Source: CAZVCG01 sp964649675 (lineage in GTDB: Bacteria; Pseudomonadota; Alphaproteobacteria; UBA9219). From it: a stretch of DNA of 24,106 bases. Below, one piece after another: positions 15,333-22,463 of the stretch. A program made the translations under genes and the position numbers. The stretch's first letter is position 1, and each line of letters opens with the position of its first letter. Location of the stretch: the NCBI GenBank assembly GCA_964649675.1, contig CAZYPX010000018.1:1-24106 (forward strand), in the 5' to 3' direction. The notes below the pieces were generated by a model. That model was not told the origin of the DNA, did not search any database, and saw only the letters and a program-made list of their open reading frames with translations.

Positions 15333-16010
15333 TCAATCATACGGCCAATAGTGCTTGATATGCGCGGGCGGGACTTTGGCCCGTTTCCATTCTTTTTCGA
15401 ACTGCCGCCGGTGCGTTTCGGCCAGCGAGGGATTTTGAATGACGACCACGCGACGCGGCGGCCCCCAATGGATCACGGCGTACTTATCGGCATAGATATA
15501 ATAAGGAATGAGGCCAAAGCTTTCCTTATCCACCCAGCGATAGATATTCTTGTGCGGCCTGCCGACAAAATGCGTGTCACCTTCGCGTACGAGAGCTAGT
15601 CCGCGCATGTTTTTGTGCCGATGCTGTTTCTTCATAAAACCCAGCAAGGCCGCGCCTTCCAAAGGCATAAACTCTTTTTCGGTGATACCACTAATTAAGC
15701 TTTCTCCGCCGCCCATGGCATCAAGCGTTGCGAAAATATCTTCGAAAAGCTTTTTAACGGCATCCTTGCCTTCAAACATCTCAATGCGCATGACCTCGCG
15801 GTGACGGGTCACGCCGTGCGCATCGATGAACTCGATACCTGCGTTTTCAAGGGATTTTTGAATGGCCTCAATCGTTCGCACGCGCGGCATCACGATCCCG
15901 CGCTCAAGATTGCCCAGCGCAGGCAATGATATACGCGCCGCTTTGGCCAATTCGGCCTGACTCCACCCTAAAAGGCTCCGCGCAGCCTTGATTTGCTCGA
16001 TAGTGATCAC
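15333..16010 (-). CDS. XRE-family helix-turn-helix transcriptional regulator
   Basis: This is a 225-residue DNA-binding protein. Residues 5-60 form an XRE/Cro-type helix-turn-helix (QIKAARSLLGWSQAELAKAA, then SLPALGNLERG), followed by IEAIQKSLENAGIEFID, a common tail of this class. The C-terminal 150 residues form a separate domain (ESFGLIPYYIYADKYAVIHW at 163-182, VVVIQNPSLAETHRRQFEK at 188-206) that recalls effector domains of TrmB/phospholipase-D-like regulators; this is inference. Translation starts at GTG 16010 with GGAGG ten bases upstream. It is divergent from the VUT transporter gene, with a palindrome in the shared promoter region, so it probably controls itself and the transporter. 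It ends 113 bases before ssb. Confidence 0.88.
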   Translation of the reverse strand: MITIEQIKAARSLLGWSQAELAKAARISLPALGNLERGIVMPRVRTIEAIQKSLENAGIEFIDAHGVTRHREVMRIEMFEGKDAVKKLFEDIFATLDAMGGGESLISGITEKEFMPLEGAALLGFMKKQHRHKNMRGLALVREGDTHFVGRPHKNIYRWVDKESFGLIPYYIYADKYAVIHWGPPRRVVVIQNPSLAETHRRQFEKEWKRAKVPPAHIKHYWPYD

Positions 16011-16031
16011 TGCTACAATACCTCCGCAATG

Positions 16032-16046
16032 TATGTATTATACATA
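16032..16046. promoter_or_regulatory. 15-bp perfect palindrome, candidate operator of the XRE regulator
   Basis: TATGTAT-T-ATACATA is a perfect 7+1+7 palindrome. It overlaps the -10 element of the regulator's candidate promoter and lies just upstream of the -35 of the transporter's candidate promoter. That is the expected place for an autoregulatory operator. Confidence 0.55.
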
Positions 16047-16065
16047 TTTTGATAGGTATTTTCAC
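16037..16065 (-). promoter_or_regulatory. Candidate promoter of the XRE regulator gene
   Basis: GTGAAA, 17 bases, TATAAT on the minus strand: a perfect -10 and 4 of 6 at -35. The -10 lies inside the 15-bp palindrome. The transcript would start close to the Shine-Dalgarno GGAGG. Confidence 0.55.
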
Positions 16066-16077
16066 TATTTTTATTGT
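16049..16077 (+). promoter_or_regulatory. Candidate promoter of the VUT transporter gene
   Basis: TTGATA, 17 bases, TATTGT on the plus strand (5 of 6 and 4 of 6 against the sigma-70 consensus). It begins two bases after the palindrome ends and lies about 60 bases before the ATG. Confidence 0.45.
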
Positions 16078-16136
16078 TGCAAGTATTACTATTTGATTTC
16101 ATTGGGTTATCGACACCCCTTTTTGAAGGAAAAGTC

Positions 16137-16844
16137 ATGTTTGAACGCGATTTAAGCCTTAAGGAAACCGGCAACGATAACGAATGGGGCCCCCGATATT
16201 TCGATGTCGTAAGCTGTCTTTACATATGCGCCCTGATTGTAACGTGGGTGACGGCCATCAAATTATTCTCGGTCGGGCCGCTGGTTTTCTCGTCGGCCAT
16301 CCTTGTGTATTCGCTTAACTGCGTATTCGGCGACGTTCTGACTGAAGTGTATGGCTTCAACCGCACCCGCCGCCTGATCTGGATGGGGTTTATTTGCGGT
16401 TTGTTGTTCGTGTTGTTCACGCAGATTGCCATAGCGTTGCCACCGGCGCCAACTTTTAAATTACAGGAATCCTTCGCCGCCATTCACGGCCAAATGCCGC
16501 GCATCGTCTTCGCCTCGTTCACGGCCTATTTGTTCAACGAGTTCACGAACTCATGGGTCATGTCCAAAATGAAGTTGTGGTCGAAAGCCAACAACTTCCC
16601 GTTGCGCGCCATTGCCTCCACCGCCCTGTCTCAGTTGGTCGACTCTGTCGTCTTTTTCGGCATCGCTTTCGTCGGCAGCATTACGCTCGGCATGTTCGCC
16701 AATTTGGTTATCAGCTCATGGGCATTTCGCGTGCTTTATGAAATCGTTTTTCTACCGCTGACTAACGCCTTCGTCCGCAAGCTCAAATCCCTCGAAGGCA
16801 TTGAACATTTTGATAGGTATGAGTTGAAAGTGATGAAATTTTAA
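16137..16844 (+). CDS. VUT/YhhQ-family membrane transporter, probable queuosine precursor importer
   Basis: Proteins of the VUT (YhhQ, COG1738) family are inner-membrane transporters; E. coli YhhQ takes up the queuosine precursors preQ0 and preQ1. From ATG 16137 (GAAGGA 8 bases upstream) the protein has 235 residues, near YhhQ's 221. Six hydrophobic segments are visible (about 22-42, 47-66, 80-100, 121-142, 160-180 and 185-213). Family-like motifs include NCVFGDVLTEVYG (61-73) and QLVDSVVFFGIAF (166-178). An in-frame ATG at 16074 lies in the promoter region and has no ribosome binding site. The gene is divergent from an XRE regulator. I saw no preQ1 riboswitch in front. Family assignment is good; the substrate is inferred. 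Confidence 0.85.
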   Translation: MFERDLSLKETGNDNEWGPRYFDVVSCLYICALIVTWVTAIKLFSVGPLVFSSAILVYSLNCVFGDVLTEVYGFNRTRRLIWMGFICGLLFVLFTQIAIALPPAPTFKLQESFAAIHGQMPRIVFASFTAYLFNEFTNSWVMSKMKLWSKANNFPLRAIASTALSQLVDSVVFFGIAFVGSITLGMFANLVISSWAFRVLYEIVFLPLTNAFVRKLKSLEGIEHFDRYELKVMKF

Positions 16845-16894
16845 ACAAACTAAGGTTAACAATAACGAAAATAATTTACGGCCTATAAAAGGTA

Positions 16895-16930
16895 TTCTAT
16901 AGCTCATGCATATATTCACGAGCTATAGAA
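16895..16930 (+). repeat. 11-bp perfect inverted repeat upstream of the 475-residue gene
   Basis: TTCTATAGCTC (16895-16905) and GAGCTATAGAA (16920-16930) are exact reverse complements with a 14-base spacer. The repeat ends 9 bases before the ATG at 16940, so as RNA it would form a hairpin next to the ribosome binding region, and as DNA it could be an operator. No T-run follows, so it is not an intrinsic terminator of the VUT gene. An ATG in the loop (16906) opens a 14-codon reading frame that ends just past the 16940 start. Confidence 0.6.
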
Positions 16931-16939
16931 GCGCCGATT

Positions 16940-18367
16940 ATGAGCAATAAAATTAAGATCAAGCCTGACAGGCCCATAAACAAAATCCGCCTTTCGCCTG
17001 AAGCCGAAAAAATCTTCAAGCCCGCCCAAAGCGAAAAACAAAAACGCGAAAAGCCCCTCCCTCCGCAGTATAAAGATCTGCGCGATGGATCTTTCAAAAG
17101 CCAACAACTTATAAGCGTAACCTTTGCGGAATCGGCGGCTTCCCAGCTCTATCTCATAGAAAATTACATTCGGACACCGGATAACCTGCTGAATATCATT
17201 CATTTCCGGATGCTGCCAAATCGAAGCCTGTTCATTGCACGACACCTCCCATCCCTCTACGAGGTTAAGCTGACGGACTGGGGCGCCTTCATTATGCATT
17301 TGATCGGCACCTTGCGCGTAATCGATCTTCGCCAAAACGGCAACACGGATCCAGCCACATCCGGTCATTTATCGGACTTTTCCCGCGGGTTGTTTTTTCA
17401 TTCCCTTCAGGGCGCATTCGATAAGCTCGCAGGAAAACCCGTCAACTCTTCGGACAAGCATACCGTTCTGGCCGACGAAAAAGCCCTGCTGACATCGCTG
17501 GAATATTTTCTCTGGTTCCACAGGAACAGAGAAATTCCGGAGGTTATGTGCGAGATCATCAAAGCATGGAAAGGCTTTATTGATGGCAATTCCTCCTTTG
17601 CGAAAAAGATGGTGGATAATGGCCACGGCAAATATTTATCCGACTACCCGACGACCCCCGTCGAATGGGTAGACGCCTGCTACGTTCCTGCCACGAAAGA
17701 ACAAATCGAACATGTCCTGAATCTCCAGGCTCAAGTAGCCCAAGAACGCGGCAACGACTACGCACAACCCCGCGAAAAAATCCTGCAAATCATCGAGGCC
17801 TATGCCGGAGCAAACATAATGCAACCGGAAATCATGTTTTTCCGGCCACAGGCTCAAGAAGTCGTGGCCCGCAAGCGAAAAGAGTTCACATCGGATATAA
17901 AGAAAAAATTCTTACGTTACATGGGCAGCCTGTTAACACCCGTCGACGAACATTCGTCCAAACTCGCCAAAACGTTGAAGAACACGGGATCCTTCAAGCA
18001 AAGGCCCTTTGAAACGGACATCCACTCTTACACGGTAGAGCACTCAAGTTCGTTACTGACCAGCGATAACCACCATTGGAACCTCTCGATCGTGCCGCGC
18101 ATCGTCAATCATGATATGAACACGCTCGTATCGGAACAAGTCGAATCCATGAAATTAAAACGCAGCCGCGTGACCGAAAAAGACGGTCTTTTCCTTGCCG
18201 CGGATCCCGGCGAAACATTTCTCGTCGTCATCATGCGGCCTACGGTTGAGTACTTGCGCAAACCCTTCAGGGTTCCAGACTCCATCCTCTACGCGCCATT
18301 CCGCACCCAAGAAGAGCTTGCGCAAATCAAACGCGGCGTTATTGGGGAAAACCCAAGGCCAAGATAA
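16940..18367 (+). CDS. Unrecognised 475-residue cytosolic protein
   Basis: I do not recognise this protein. Residues 1-50 are rich in Lys, Pro and charged residues (KIKIKPDRPINKIRLSP) and probably disordered. The rest looks like a mixed, mainly helical globular chain with aromatic-rich stretches (LEYFLWFHRNREIP at 187-200, VEWVDACYVP at 241-250) and a basic segment ARKRKEFTSDIKKKFLRYM (310-328). There is no signal peptide, membrane helix, Walker motif or evident catalytic signature. No clear Shine-Dalgarno precedes the ATG; instead a strong inverted repeat sits immediately upstream. The opposite strand shows no competing gene. The next gene on this strand is uvrA, 652 bases on. Coding is well supported by length and composition; role unknown. 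Confidence 0.82.
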   Translation: MSNKIKIKPDRPINKIRLSPEAEKIFKPAQSEKQKREKPLPPQYKDLRDGSFKSQQLISVTFAESAASQLYLIENYIRTPDNLLNIIHFRMLPNRSLFIARHLPSLYEVKLTDWGAFIMHLIGTLRVIDLRQNGNTDPATSGHLSDFSRGLFFHSLQGAFDKLAGKPVNSSDKHTVLADEKALLTSLEYFLWFHRNREIPEVMCEIIKAWKGFIDGNSSFAKKMVDNGHGKYLSDYPTTPVEWVDACYVPATKEQIEHVLNLQAQVAQERGNDYAQPREKILQIIEAYAGANIMQPEIMFFRPQAQEVVARKRKEFTSDIKKKFLRYMGSLLTPVDEHSSKLAKTLKNTGSFKQRPFETDIHSYTVEHSSSLLTSDNHHWNLSIVPRIVNHDMNTLVSEQVESMKLKRSRVTEKDGLFLAADPGETFLVVIMRPTVEYLRKPFRVPDSILYAPFRTQEELAQIKRGVIGENPRPR

Positions 18368-18461
18368 CGCGCCAAAGACACCAAGCGTTTTAATGGGGTG
18401 TGAGATGAAAACGACAAACTTCAAATGAACTACGGATGAGGAGCCAAATCAGGTTTCCCAA

Positions 18462-18849
18462 TCAAAGGCTCAAAGGAACAATGTCTCGTTTATAAAGCCA
18501 AAGCGCAGGGCCACATCCAAAGCAATAACCAAGCGTGGCAATACGATCATATGCGCCTTCTTTCCGTAAATCGTGAATCAGACACTGCAATTGAGCATAG
18601 TCGTCATTAATATAGGCATCTCCAGAAAAGCCCTTGAAAACAGGTCTCACAAATAGAACATCTGCATTGCATGAACAAAGGGTTCTGAAAAGCTCAGGCT
18701 TTTTTTGGGCAGGGTCATTTTCTAGATTTCGTGCGCCAGATCGGCTAGGAAAATATATAATTAGATTCTTCGTCGTGACCCCGTCAGGATGAGCCATGAA
18801 ATCAAAGCCAGAATGAAAATAAAACTCGAAGTGAGAATTTTTTTTTCAT
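18462..18849 (-). pseudogene. Frameshifted, truncated alpha/beta-hydrolase-like gene remnant
   Basis: The open part (ATG 18797 to stop 18462, 111 residues) contains LIIYFPSRSG, ADVLFVRPVFKGFSG, and LGYCFGCGPAL, whose G-x-C-x-G resembles the nucleophile elbow of dienelactone-hydrolase-like proteins (cysteine nucleophile). It stops about 20 residues after this motif, lacking the region that would bring the Asp and His. Coding sense continues upstream of 18797 (HFEFYFHSGFDF), and an ATG at 18849 with AGAG six bases upstream would read into it if the run of nine A residues after the ATG were eight. A coding-like tail (EPLIGKPDLAPHP, to 18430) follows in another frame after a second shift near 18470. 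It may be a decayed gene, a sequencing error in a homopolymer, or slippage-dependent expression. The hydrolase assignment is tentative. Confidence 0.5.
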
Positions 18850-19019
18850 AAATTATCTCTAATAAAACAGTCCATTAAACATATTTGACCTATCCGCTGA
18901 AAGTCCATAGCAATATTATTTTCAACACCCGATTATCTTATACAACCCTAACATGACGCGAACAAAACAGGTACAAATAATGCTGGCAATTTCCATCGGG
19001 GCGCACCATATTCCCCCCT
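18850..19019. promoter_or_regulatory. AT-rich gap holding the uvrA promoter region
   Basis: This gap separates the hydrolase-like remnant from uvrA. TATACA at 18939-18944 could be a -10 element, but I see no convincing -35 at a proper distance. The near-LexA box is listed separately. The uvrA ATG has no clear Shine-Dalgarno; the only purine-rich stretch is GGGG about 17 bases upstream. No tRNA or other RNA gene was seen. Confidence 0.35.
18960..18974 (+). promoter_or_regulatory. Near-match LexA box in front of uvrA
   Basis: GAAC-AAAACAG-GTAC matches GAAC-N7-GAAC (alphaproteobacterial LexA box read on the reverse strand) at 7 of 8 fixed bases. It lies 46 bases before the uvrA ATG and just downstream of a TATACA (18939-18944) that could be the -10 element. 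uvrA is a classic SOS gene, which supports the reading. Confidence 0.4.
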
Positions 19020-21860
19020 ATGGAACCGCATCAGCATAAAGACATCCGCGTGCGCGGCGCGCGCGAACATAACCTGAAGAACATCGATGTCACGATCCCC
19101 CGCGACCAGCTTGTGGTCATCACGGGGCTCAGCGGCTCGGGCAAGTCCTCGCTCGCGTTCGACACTATCTACGCCGAAGGCCAGCGCCGCTATGTCGAAA
19201 GCCTGTCGGCCTATGCGCGCCAGTTCCTTGAGATGATGCAAAAACCGGACGTGGATTCCATTGAAGGTTTGTCGCCCGCCAGCTCCATCGAACAGAAAAC
19301 AACCTCGCGCAACCCGCGTTCAACCGTCGGCACGGTGACCGAAATCTATGACTACATGCGCCTGCTCTTTGCGCGCATTGGCATTCCCTATTCGCCCGCC
19401 ACGGGCCTGCCCATCGAAAGCCAGACGGTTTCGCAGATGGTGGACCGGATTCAGGCGATGCCCGAAGGCACGAAGCTCATGCTTCTCGCCCCCATCGTGC
19501 GAGGCCGCAAGGGGGAATACCGGAAGGAACTCCAAGACCTGCGCAAGCAGGGCTTTCAGCGCGTGAAGATCGACGGCGAAGTCTATGATATTGAAGACGC
19601 CCCGTCCCTCAATAAAAAGATTAAGCACGACATCGCCGTCGTGGTGGATCGCATCGTAGTCAAGCCCGCCTTGGGCAACCGGCTGGCGGATTCCATCGAA
19701 ACGGCGTTAAAGCTGGCCGACGGCTTATTGTTCGCGGAAAACGCGACGACTGGGAAAGTGACGACGTTCTCCGCCAAGTTCGCCTGCCCCGTTAGCGGAT
19801 TTACGATTGATGAGATCGAGCCGCGCCTGTTCTCGTTCAACAACCCGCATGGCGCGTGTCCGGCGTGTGACGGTCTTGGCGATAAACTTTATTTCGATCC
19901 GGAACTGGTCGTGCCCGATCACAACCTCAGCATCGCCGAAGGCGCAATTGCGCCTTGGAAAACCGTCACGTCGATGTTTTACACGCAAACTCTGGAAACA
20001 CTGGCGCGGCATTACAAAGTCAGCCTGAAAAAGCCCTGGAGCGAGCTGGACGAAAAGTTCCGCCACGCCGTGCTGTACGGCACAGGCGACAAGAAGTTCA
20101 CGTTCCATTATGAAAGCGACTCGCACAGCTTCCGCTCGACCAAGCCGTTCGAAGGCGTCATCCCGAACATGGAACGCCGCTGGCGCGAGACAGAAAGCGC
20201 ATGGATCCGCGAAGAGTTCAGCCGCTTTCAATCCTCCCAACCCTGCGAGGTTTGCAAAGGCCAGCGCCTGAAACCCGAAGCCCTCGCCGTCAAGATCGCG
20301 GGCAAAAACATCAGCGAAGTGGCCGCGTTCTCGATCAAAGCGGCCAAGGAATGGTTTGCGGGCCTACCTAAAAGCCTGACGCCGAAACAGCGCGAAATCG
20401 CGGCGCGCATTCTGAAAGAGATCAATGAACGCCTTGGGTTTCTGAACAATGTGGGGCTGGAATACCTGACCTTGGCCCGTTCTTCGGGCACTTTGTCGGG
20501 CGGGGAAAGCCAGCGCATCCGGCTCGCTTCGCAAATCGGCTCCGGCCTGACGGGCGTGCTTTATGTTTTGGATGAGCCGTCGATCGGCCTTCATCAACGC
20601 GATAATTCACGGCTTTTGGAGACGCTTAAACATCTGCGTGACCTTGGGAACACCGTCATCGTCGTCGAACACGACGAAGAAGCTATCCGCACGGCCGATT
20701 ATTTGATCGATATGGGCCCCGGCGCGGGCATCCACGGCGGCGCTGTGGTGGCCGCCGGAACGCCCGAAGTCGTGATGAAATCGAAAGACAGCATCACGGC
20801 GGCCTACCTCTCTGGCAAGAAATACATTTCCGTTCCGAATGAACGCCGCAATGGGCATAAAGCGAAATGGCTTGAAATCGTCGGCGCGCACGAAAACAAC
20901 CTGAAGAACATTCGCGCCCGTTTTCCTTTGGGCACGTTCACCTGCGTCACGGGCGTGTCGGGCGGAGGCAAATCAACCCTCGTAATCGAAACGCTTTACA
21001 AGGCCTTAGCGCGCCGCCTTAACAACTCACGCGATATTCCAGGGGCTCACGAAACGCTGAAAGGGGTGGAGCATATCGACAAGATCGTCGACATCAACCA
21101 AGCGCCCATTGGCCGCACGCCGCGCTCAAATCCGGCCACCTACACCGGCGCCTTTACCCCCATCCGCGACTGGTTCGCCGGATTGCCGGAATCCAAGGCG
21201 CGCGGCTATAAGGCCGGACGCTTTTCGTTCAACGTGAAAGGCGGGCGTTGCGAGGCGTGTGAAGGCGAAGGGGTCATCCGCATCGAAATGCACTTTTTGC
21301 CCGATGTTTACGTCACCTGCGACGCCTGCCACGGCAAGCGCTACAACCGCGAGACGCTGGAAGTCACCTATAAAGACAAGTCGATAGCCGATATCCTTGA
21401 TATGACGGTGGAGGAAGGCGCGACGTTCTTCGCCGCCGTGCCGCAGGTCCGCGACAAGATGGAAACGCTCAAGCGGGTGGGCCTCAGCTATATCAAAATC
21501 GGTCAGTCCGCCACCACGCTGTCGGGGGGCGAAGCCCAACGCGTGAAGCTGGCCAAGGAACTTTCCCGCCGCGCCACAGGCAAGACTCTTTACATTCTGG
21601 ACGAACCGACGACGGGCCTACATTTCCACGACGTGAAAAAGCTGCTGGACGTTCTGCACGCGCTGGTCGATCAGGGCAATACAGTGATCGTGATCGAACA
21701 CAATCTCGAAGTCATCAAGACCGCCGATCATATTATCGATTTGGGCCCCGAAGGCGGCGATGGCGGCGGACGCATCATAGCATCAGGAACGCCGGAAGCT
21801 GTGGCGAAAGTCAAGGAAAGCCATACGGGCAAATATCTCTCAACGCATTTGCGCAGATAG
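19020..21860 (+). CDS. uvrA: Excinuclease ABC subunit A
   Basis: UvrA is the damage-recognition ATPase of nucleotide excision repair; as a dimer it loads UvrB at lesions. The 946-residue length is typical. Both ABC modules are complete: Walker A GLSGSGKSS (36-44) and GVSGGGKST (645-653), with signatures LSGGESQRIRLA (from 492) and LSGGEAQRVKLA (from 834). The zinc module KGGRCEACEGEG, then VTCDACHGKRY, is intact. In the first zinc module the first pair reads C-P-V-S instead of C-x-x-C, while GACPACDGLG remains; this variant is, to my knowledge, common in alphaproteobacteria. The ATG at 19020 is the only possible start, because a stop lies 42 bases upstream, and it has no clear Shine-Dalgarno. 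It ends 25 bases from the convergent 159-residue gene. Confidence 0.97.
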   Translation: MEPHQHKDIRVRGAREHNLKNIDVTIPRDQLVVITGLSGSGKSSLAFDTIYAEGQRRYVESLSAYARQFLEMMQKPDVDSIEGLSPASSIEQKTTSRNPRSTVGTVTEIYDYMRLLFARIGIPYSPATGLPIESQTVSQMVDRIQAMPEGTKLMLLAPIVRGRKGEYRKELQDLRKQGFQRVKIDGEVYDIEDAPSLNKKIKHDIAVVVDRIVVKPALGNRLADSIETALKLADGLLFAENATTGKVTTFSAKFACPVSGFTIDEIEPRLFSFNNPHGACPACDGLGDKLYFDPELVVPDHNLSIAEGAIAPWKTVTSMFYTQTLETLARHYKVSLKKPWSELDEKFRHAVLYGTGDKKFTFHYESDSHSFRSTKPFEGVIPNMERRWRETESAWIREEFSRFQSSQPCEVCKGQRLKPEALAVKIAGKNISEVAAFSIKAAKEWFAGLPKSLTPKQREIAARILKEINERLGFLNNVGLEYLTLARSSGTLSGGESQRIRLASQIGSGLTGVLYVLDEPSIGLHQRDNSRLLETLKHLRDLGNTVIVVEHDEEAIRTADYLIDMGPGAGIHGGAVVAAGTPEVVMKSKDSITAAYLSGKKYISVPNERRNGHKAKWLEIVGAHENNLKNIRARFPLGTFTCVTGVSGGGKSTLVIETLYKALARRLNNSRDIPGAHETLKGVEHIDKIVDINQAPIGRTPRSNPATYTGAFTPIRDWFAGLPESKARGYKAGRFSFNVKGGRCEACEGEGVIRIEMHFLPDVYVTCDACHGKRYNRETLEVTYKDKSIADILDMTVEEGATFFAAVPQVRDKMETLKRVGLSYIKIGQSATTLSGGEAQRVKLAKELSRRATGKTLYILDEPTTGLHFHDVKKLLDVLHALVDQGNTVIVIEHNLEVIKTADHIIDLGPEGGDGGGRIIASGTPEAVAKVKESHTGKYLSTHLRR

Positions 21861-21885
21861 TCAGTTCGCACTCGCTTAAACGCGA

Positions 21886-22365
21886 TTACGTCGTGCAAAC
21901 GATAAAGCCATCCTTACGACGAGTAACCTGATTTTTGGATCTGTCGGGCTCGCACCCGTTAACGGATTTCACCCAAGGCAAGGATGAATAAGGATGGGCT
22001 ACGACACCTTCTTCGGGGTAAACCGGCATATTGATACTCCTGCCGCTATAAAGATCGCTTAGCTTGGCCAAATAGCCCTTAAGCTCTCCAAAAGAAAAAC
22101 GCATATCGCACATCACTCTGTAACCTCTGGGAGTCTTCATGCAATGAATTGCCCTGAAAGACATGATACCCAGACCGGAATTGGGTTTGCTTAAAACGCG
22201 AACAAAATGATCGCCACCCATTGCATAAAGGGCCCCCACCCCACTTCCGTCTTCGACTCCCAAGTAAAACGGATCTATTAGGTGATCACGGATATAAGCT
22301 TCGCGTTCTTTAAAAGGCTTCGATATATTTCGCTTGAGAACCCGCCACATGGAAACAACCCTCAT
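21886..22365 (-). CDS. Unrecognised 159-residue protein
   Basis: I do not recognise this protein. It begins with a basic segment (MWRVLKRNISKPFKEREAY) and contains GVEDGSGVGALYAMGGDHFVR (about 36-56), an RFSFGELKGYLAKLSDLYSG helix-like segment (about 89-108) and a C-terminal part with NGCEPDRSKNQ. Four cysteines are scattered (in AIHCMK, VMCDMR, NGCEP and IVCTT). No signal peptide or membrane helix is visible. Two starts are possible: ATG 22365 with GGGGGA four bases upstream, or ATG 22350 (154 residues) with GAGGG eight bases upstream, the better spacing. It is convergent with uvrA and divergent from the CXXC-array gene, 83-98 bases away. Confidence 0.7.
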   Translation of the reverse strand: MRVVSMWRVLKRNISKPFKEREAYIRDHLIDPFYLGVEDGSGVGALYAMGGDHFVRVLSKPNSGLGIMSFRAIHCMKTPRGYRVMCDMRFSFGELKGYLAKLSDLYSGRSINMPVYPEEGVVAHPYSSLPWVKSVNGCEPDRSKNQVTRRKDGFIVCTT

Positions 22366-22463
22366 TTAATCCCCCAAATTACGTTCTATAAATCTCCCTG
22401 TTGAGAGTCGTAACGGGCAAGTGTTAGTCTTGCAACTGTCTTATAGACATGAGGAATCGATCT

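Noticed and set aside
16074..16136. N-terminal extension of the VUT transporter from ATG 16074
   Set aside because: The extension overlaps the candidate -10 element and has no ribosome binding site; ATG 16137 has GAAGGA at good spacing.
18155..18424. 89-codon minus-strand frame at the end of the 475-residue gene
   Set aside because: Mostly antisense to the 475-residue coding frame, with no ribosome binding site or motif.
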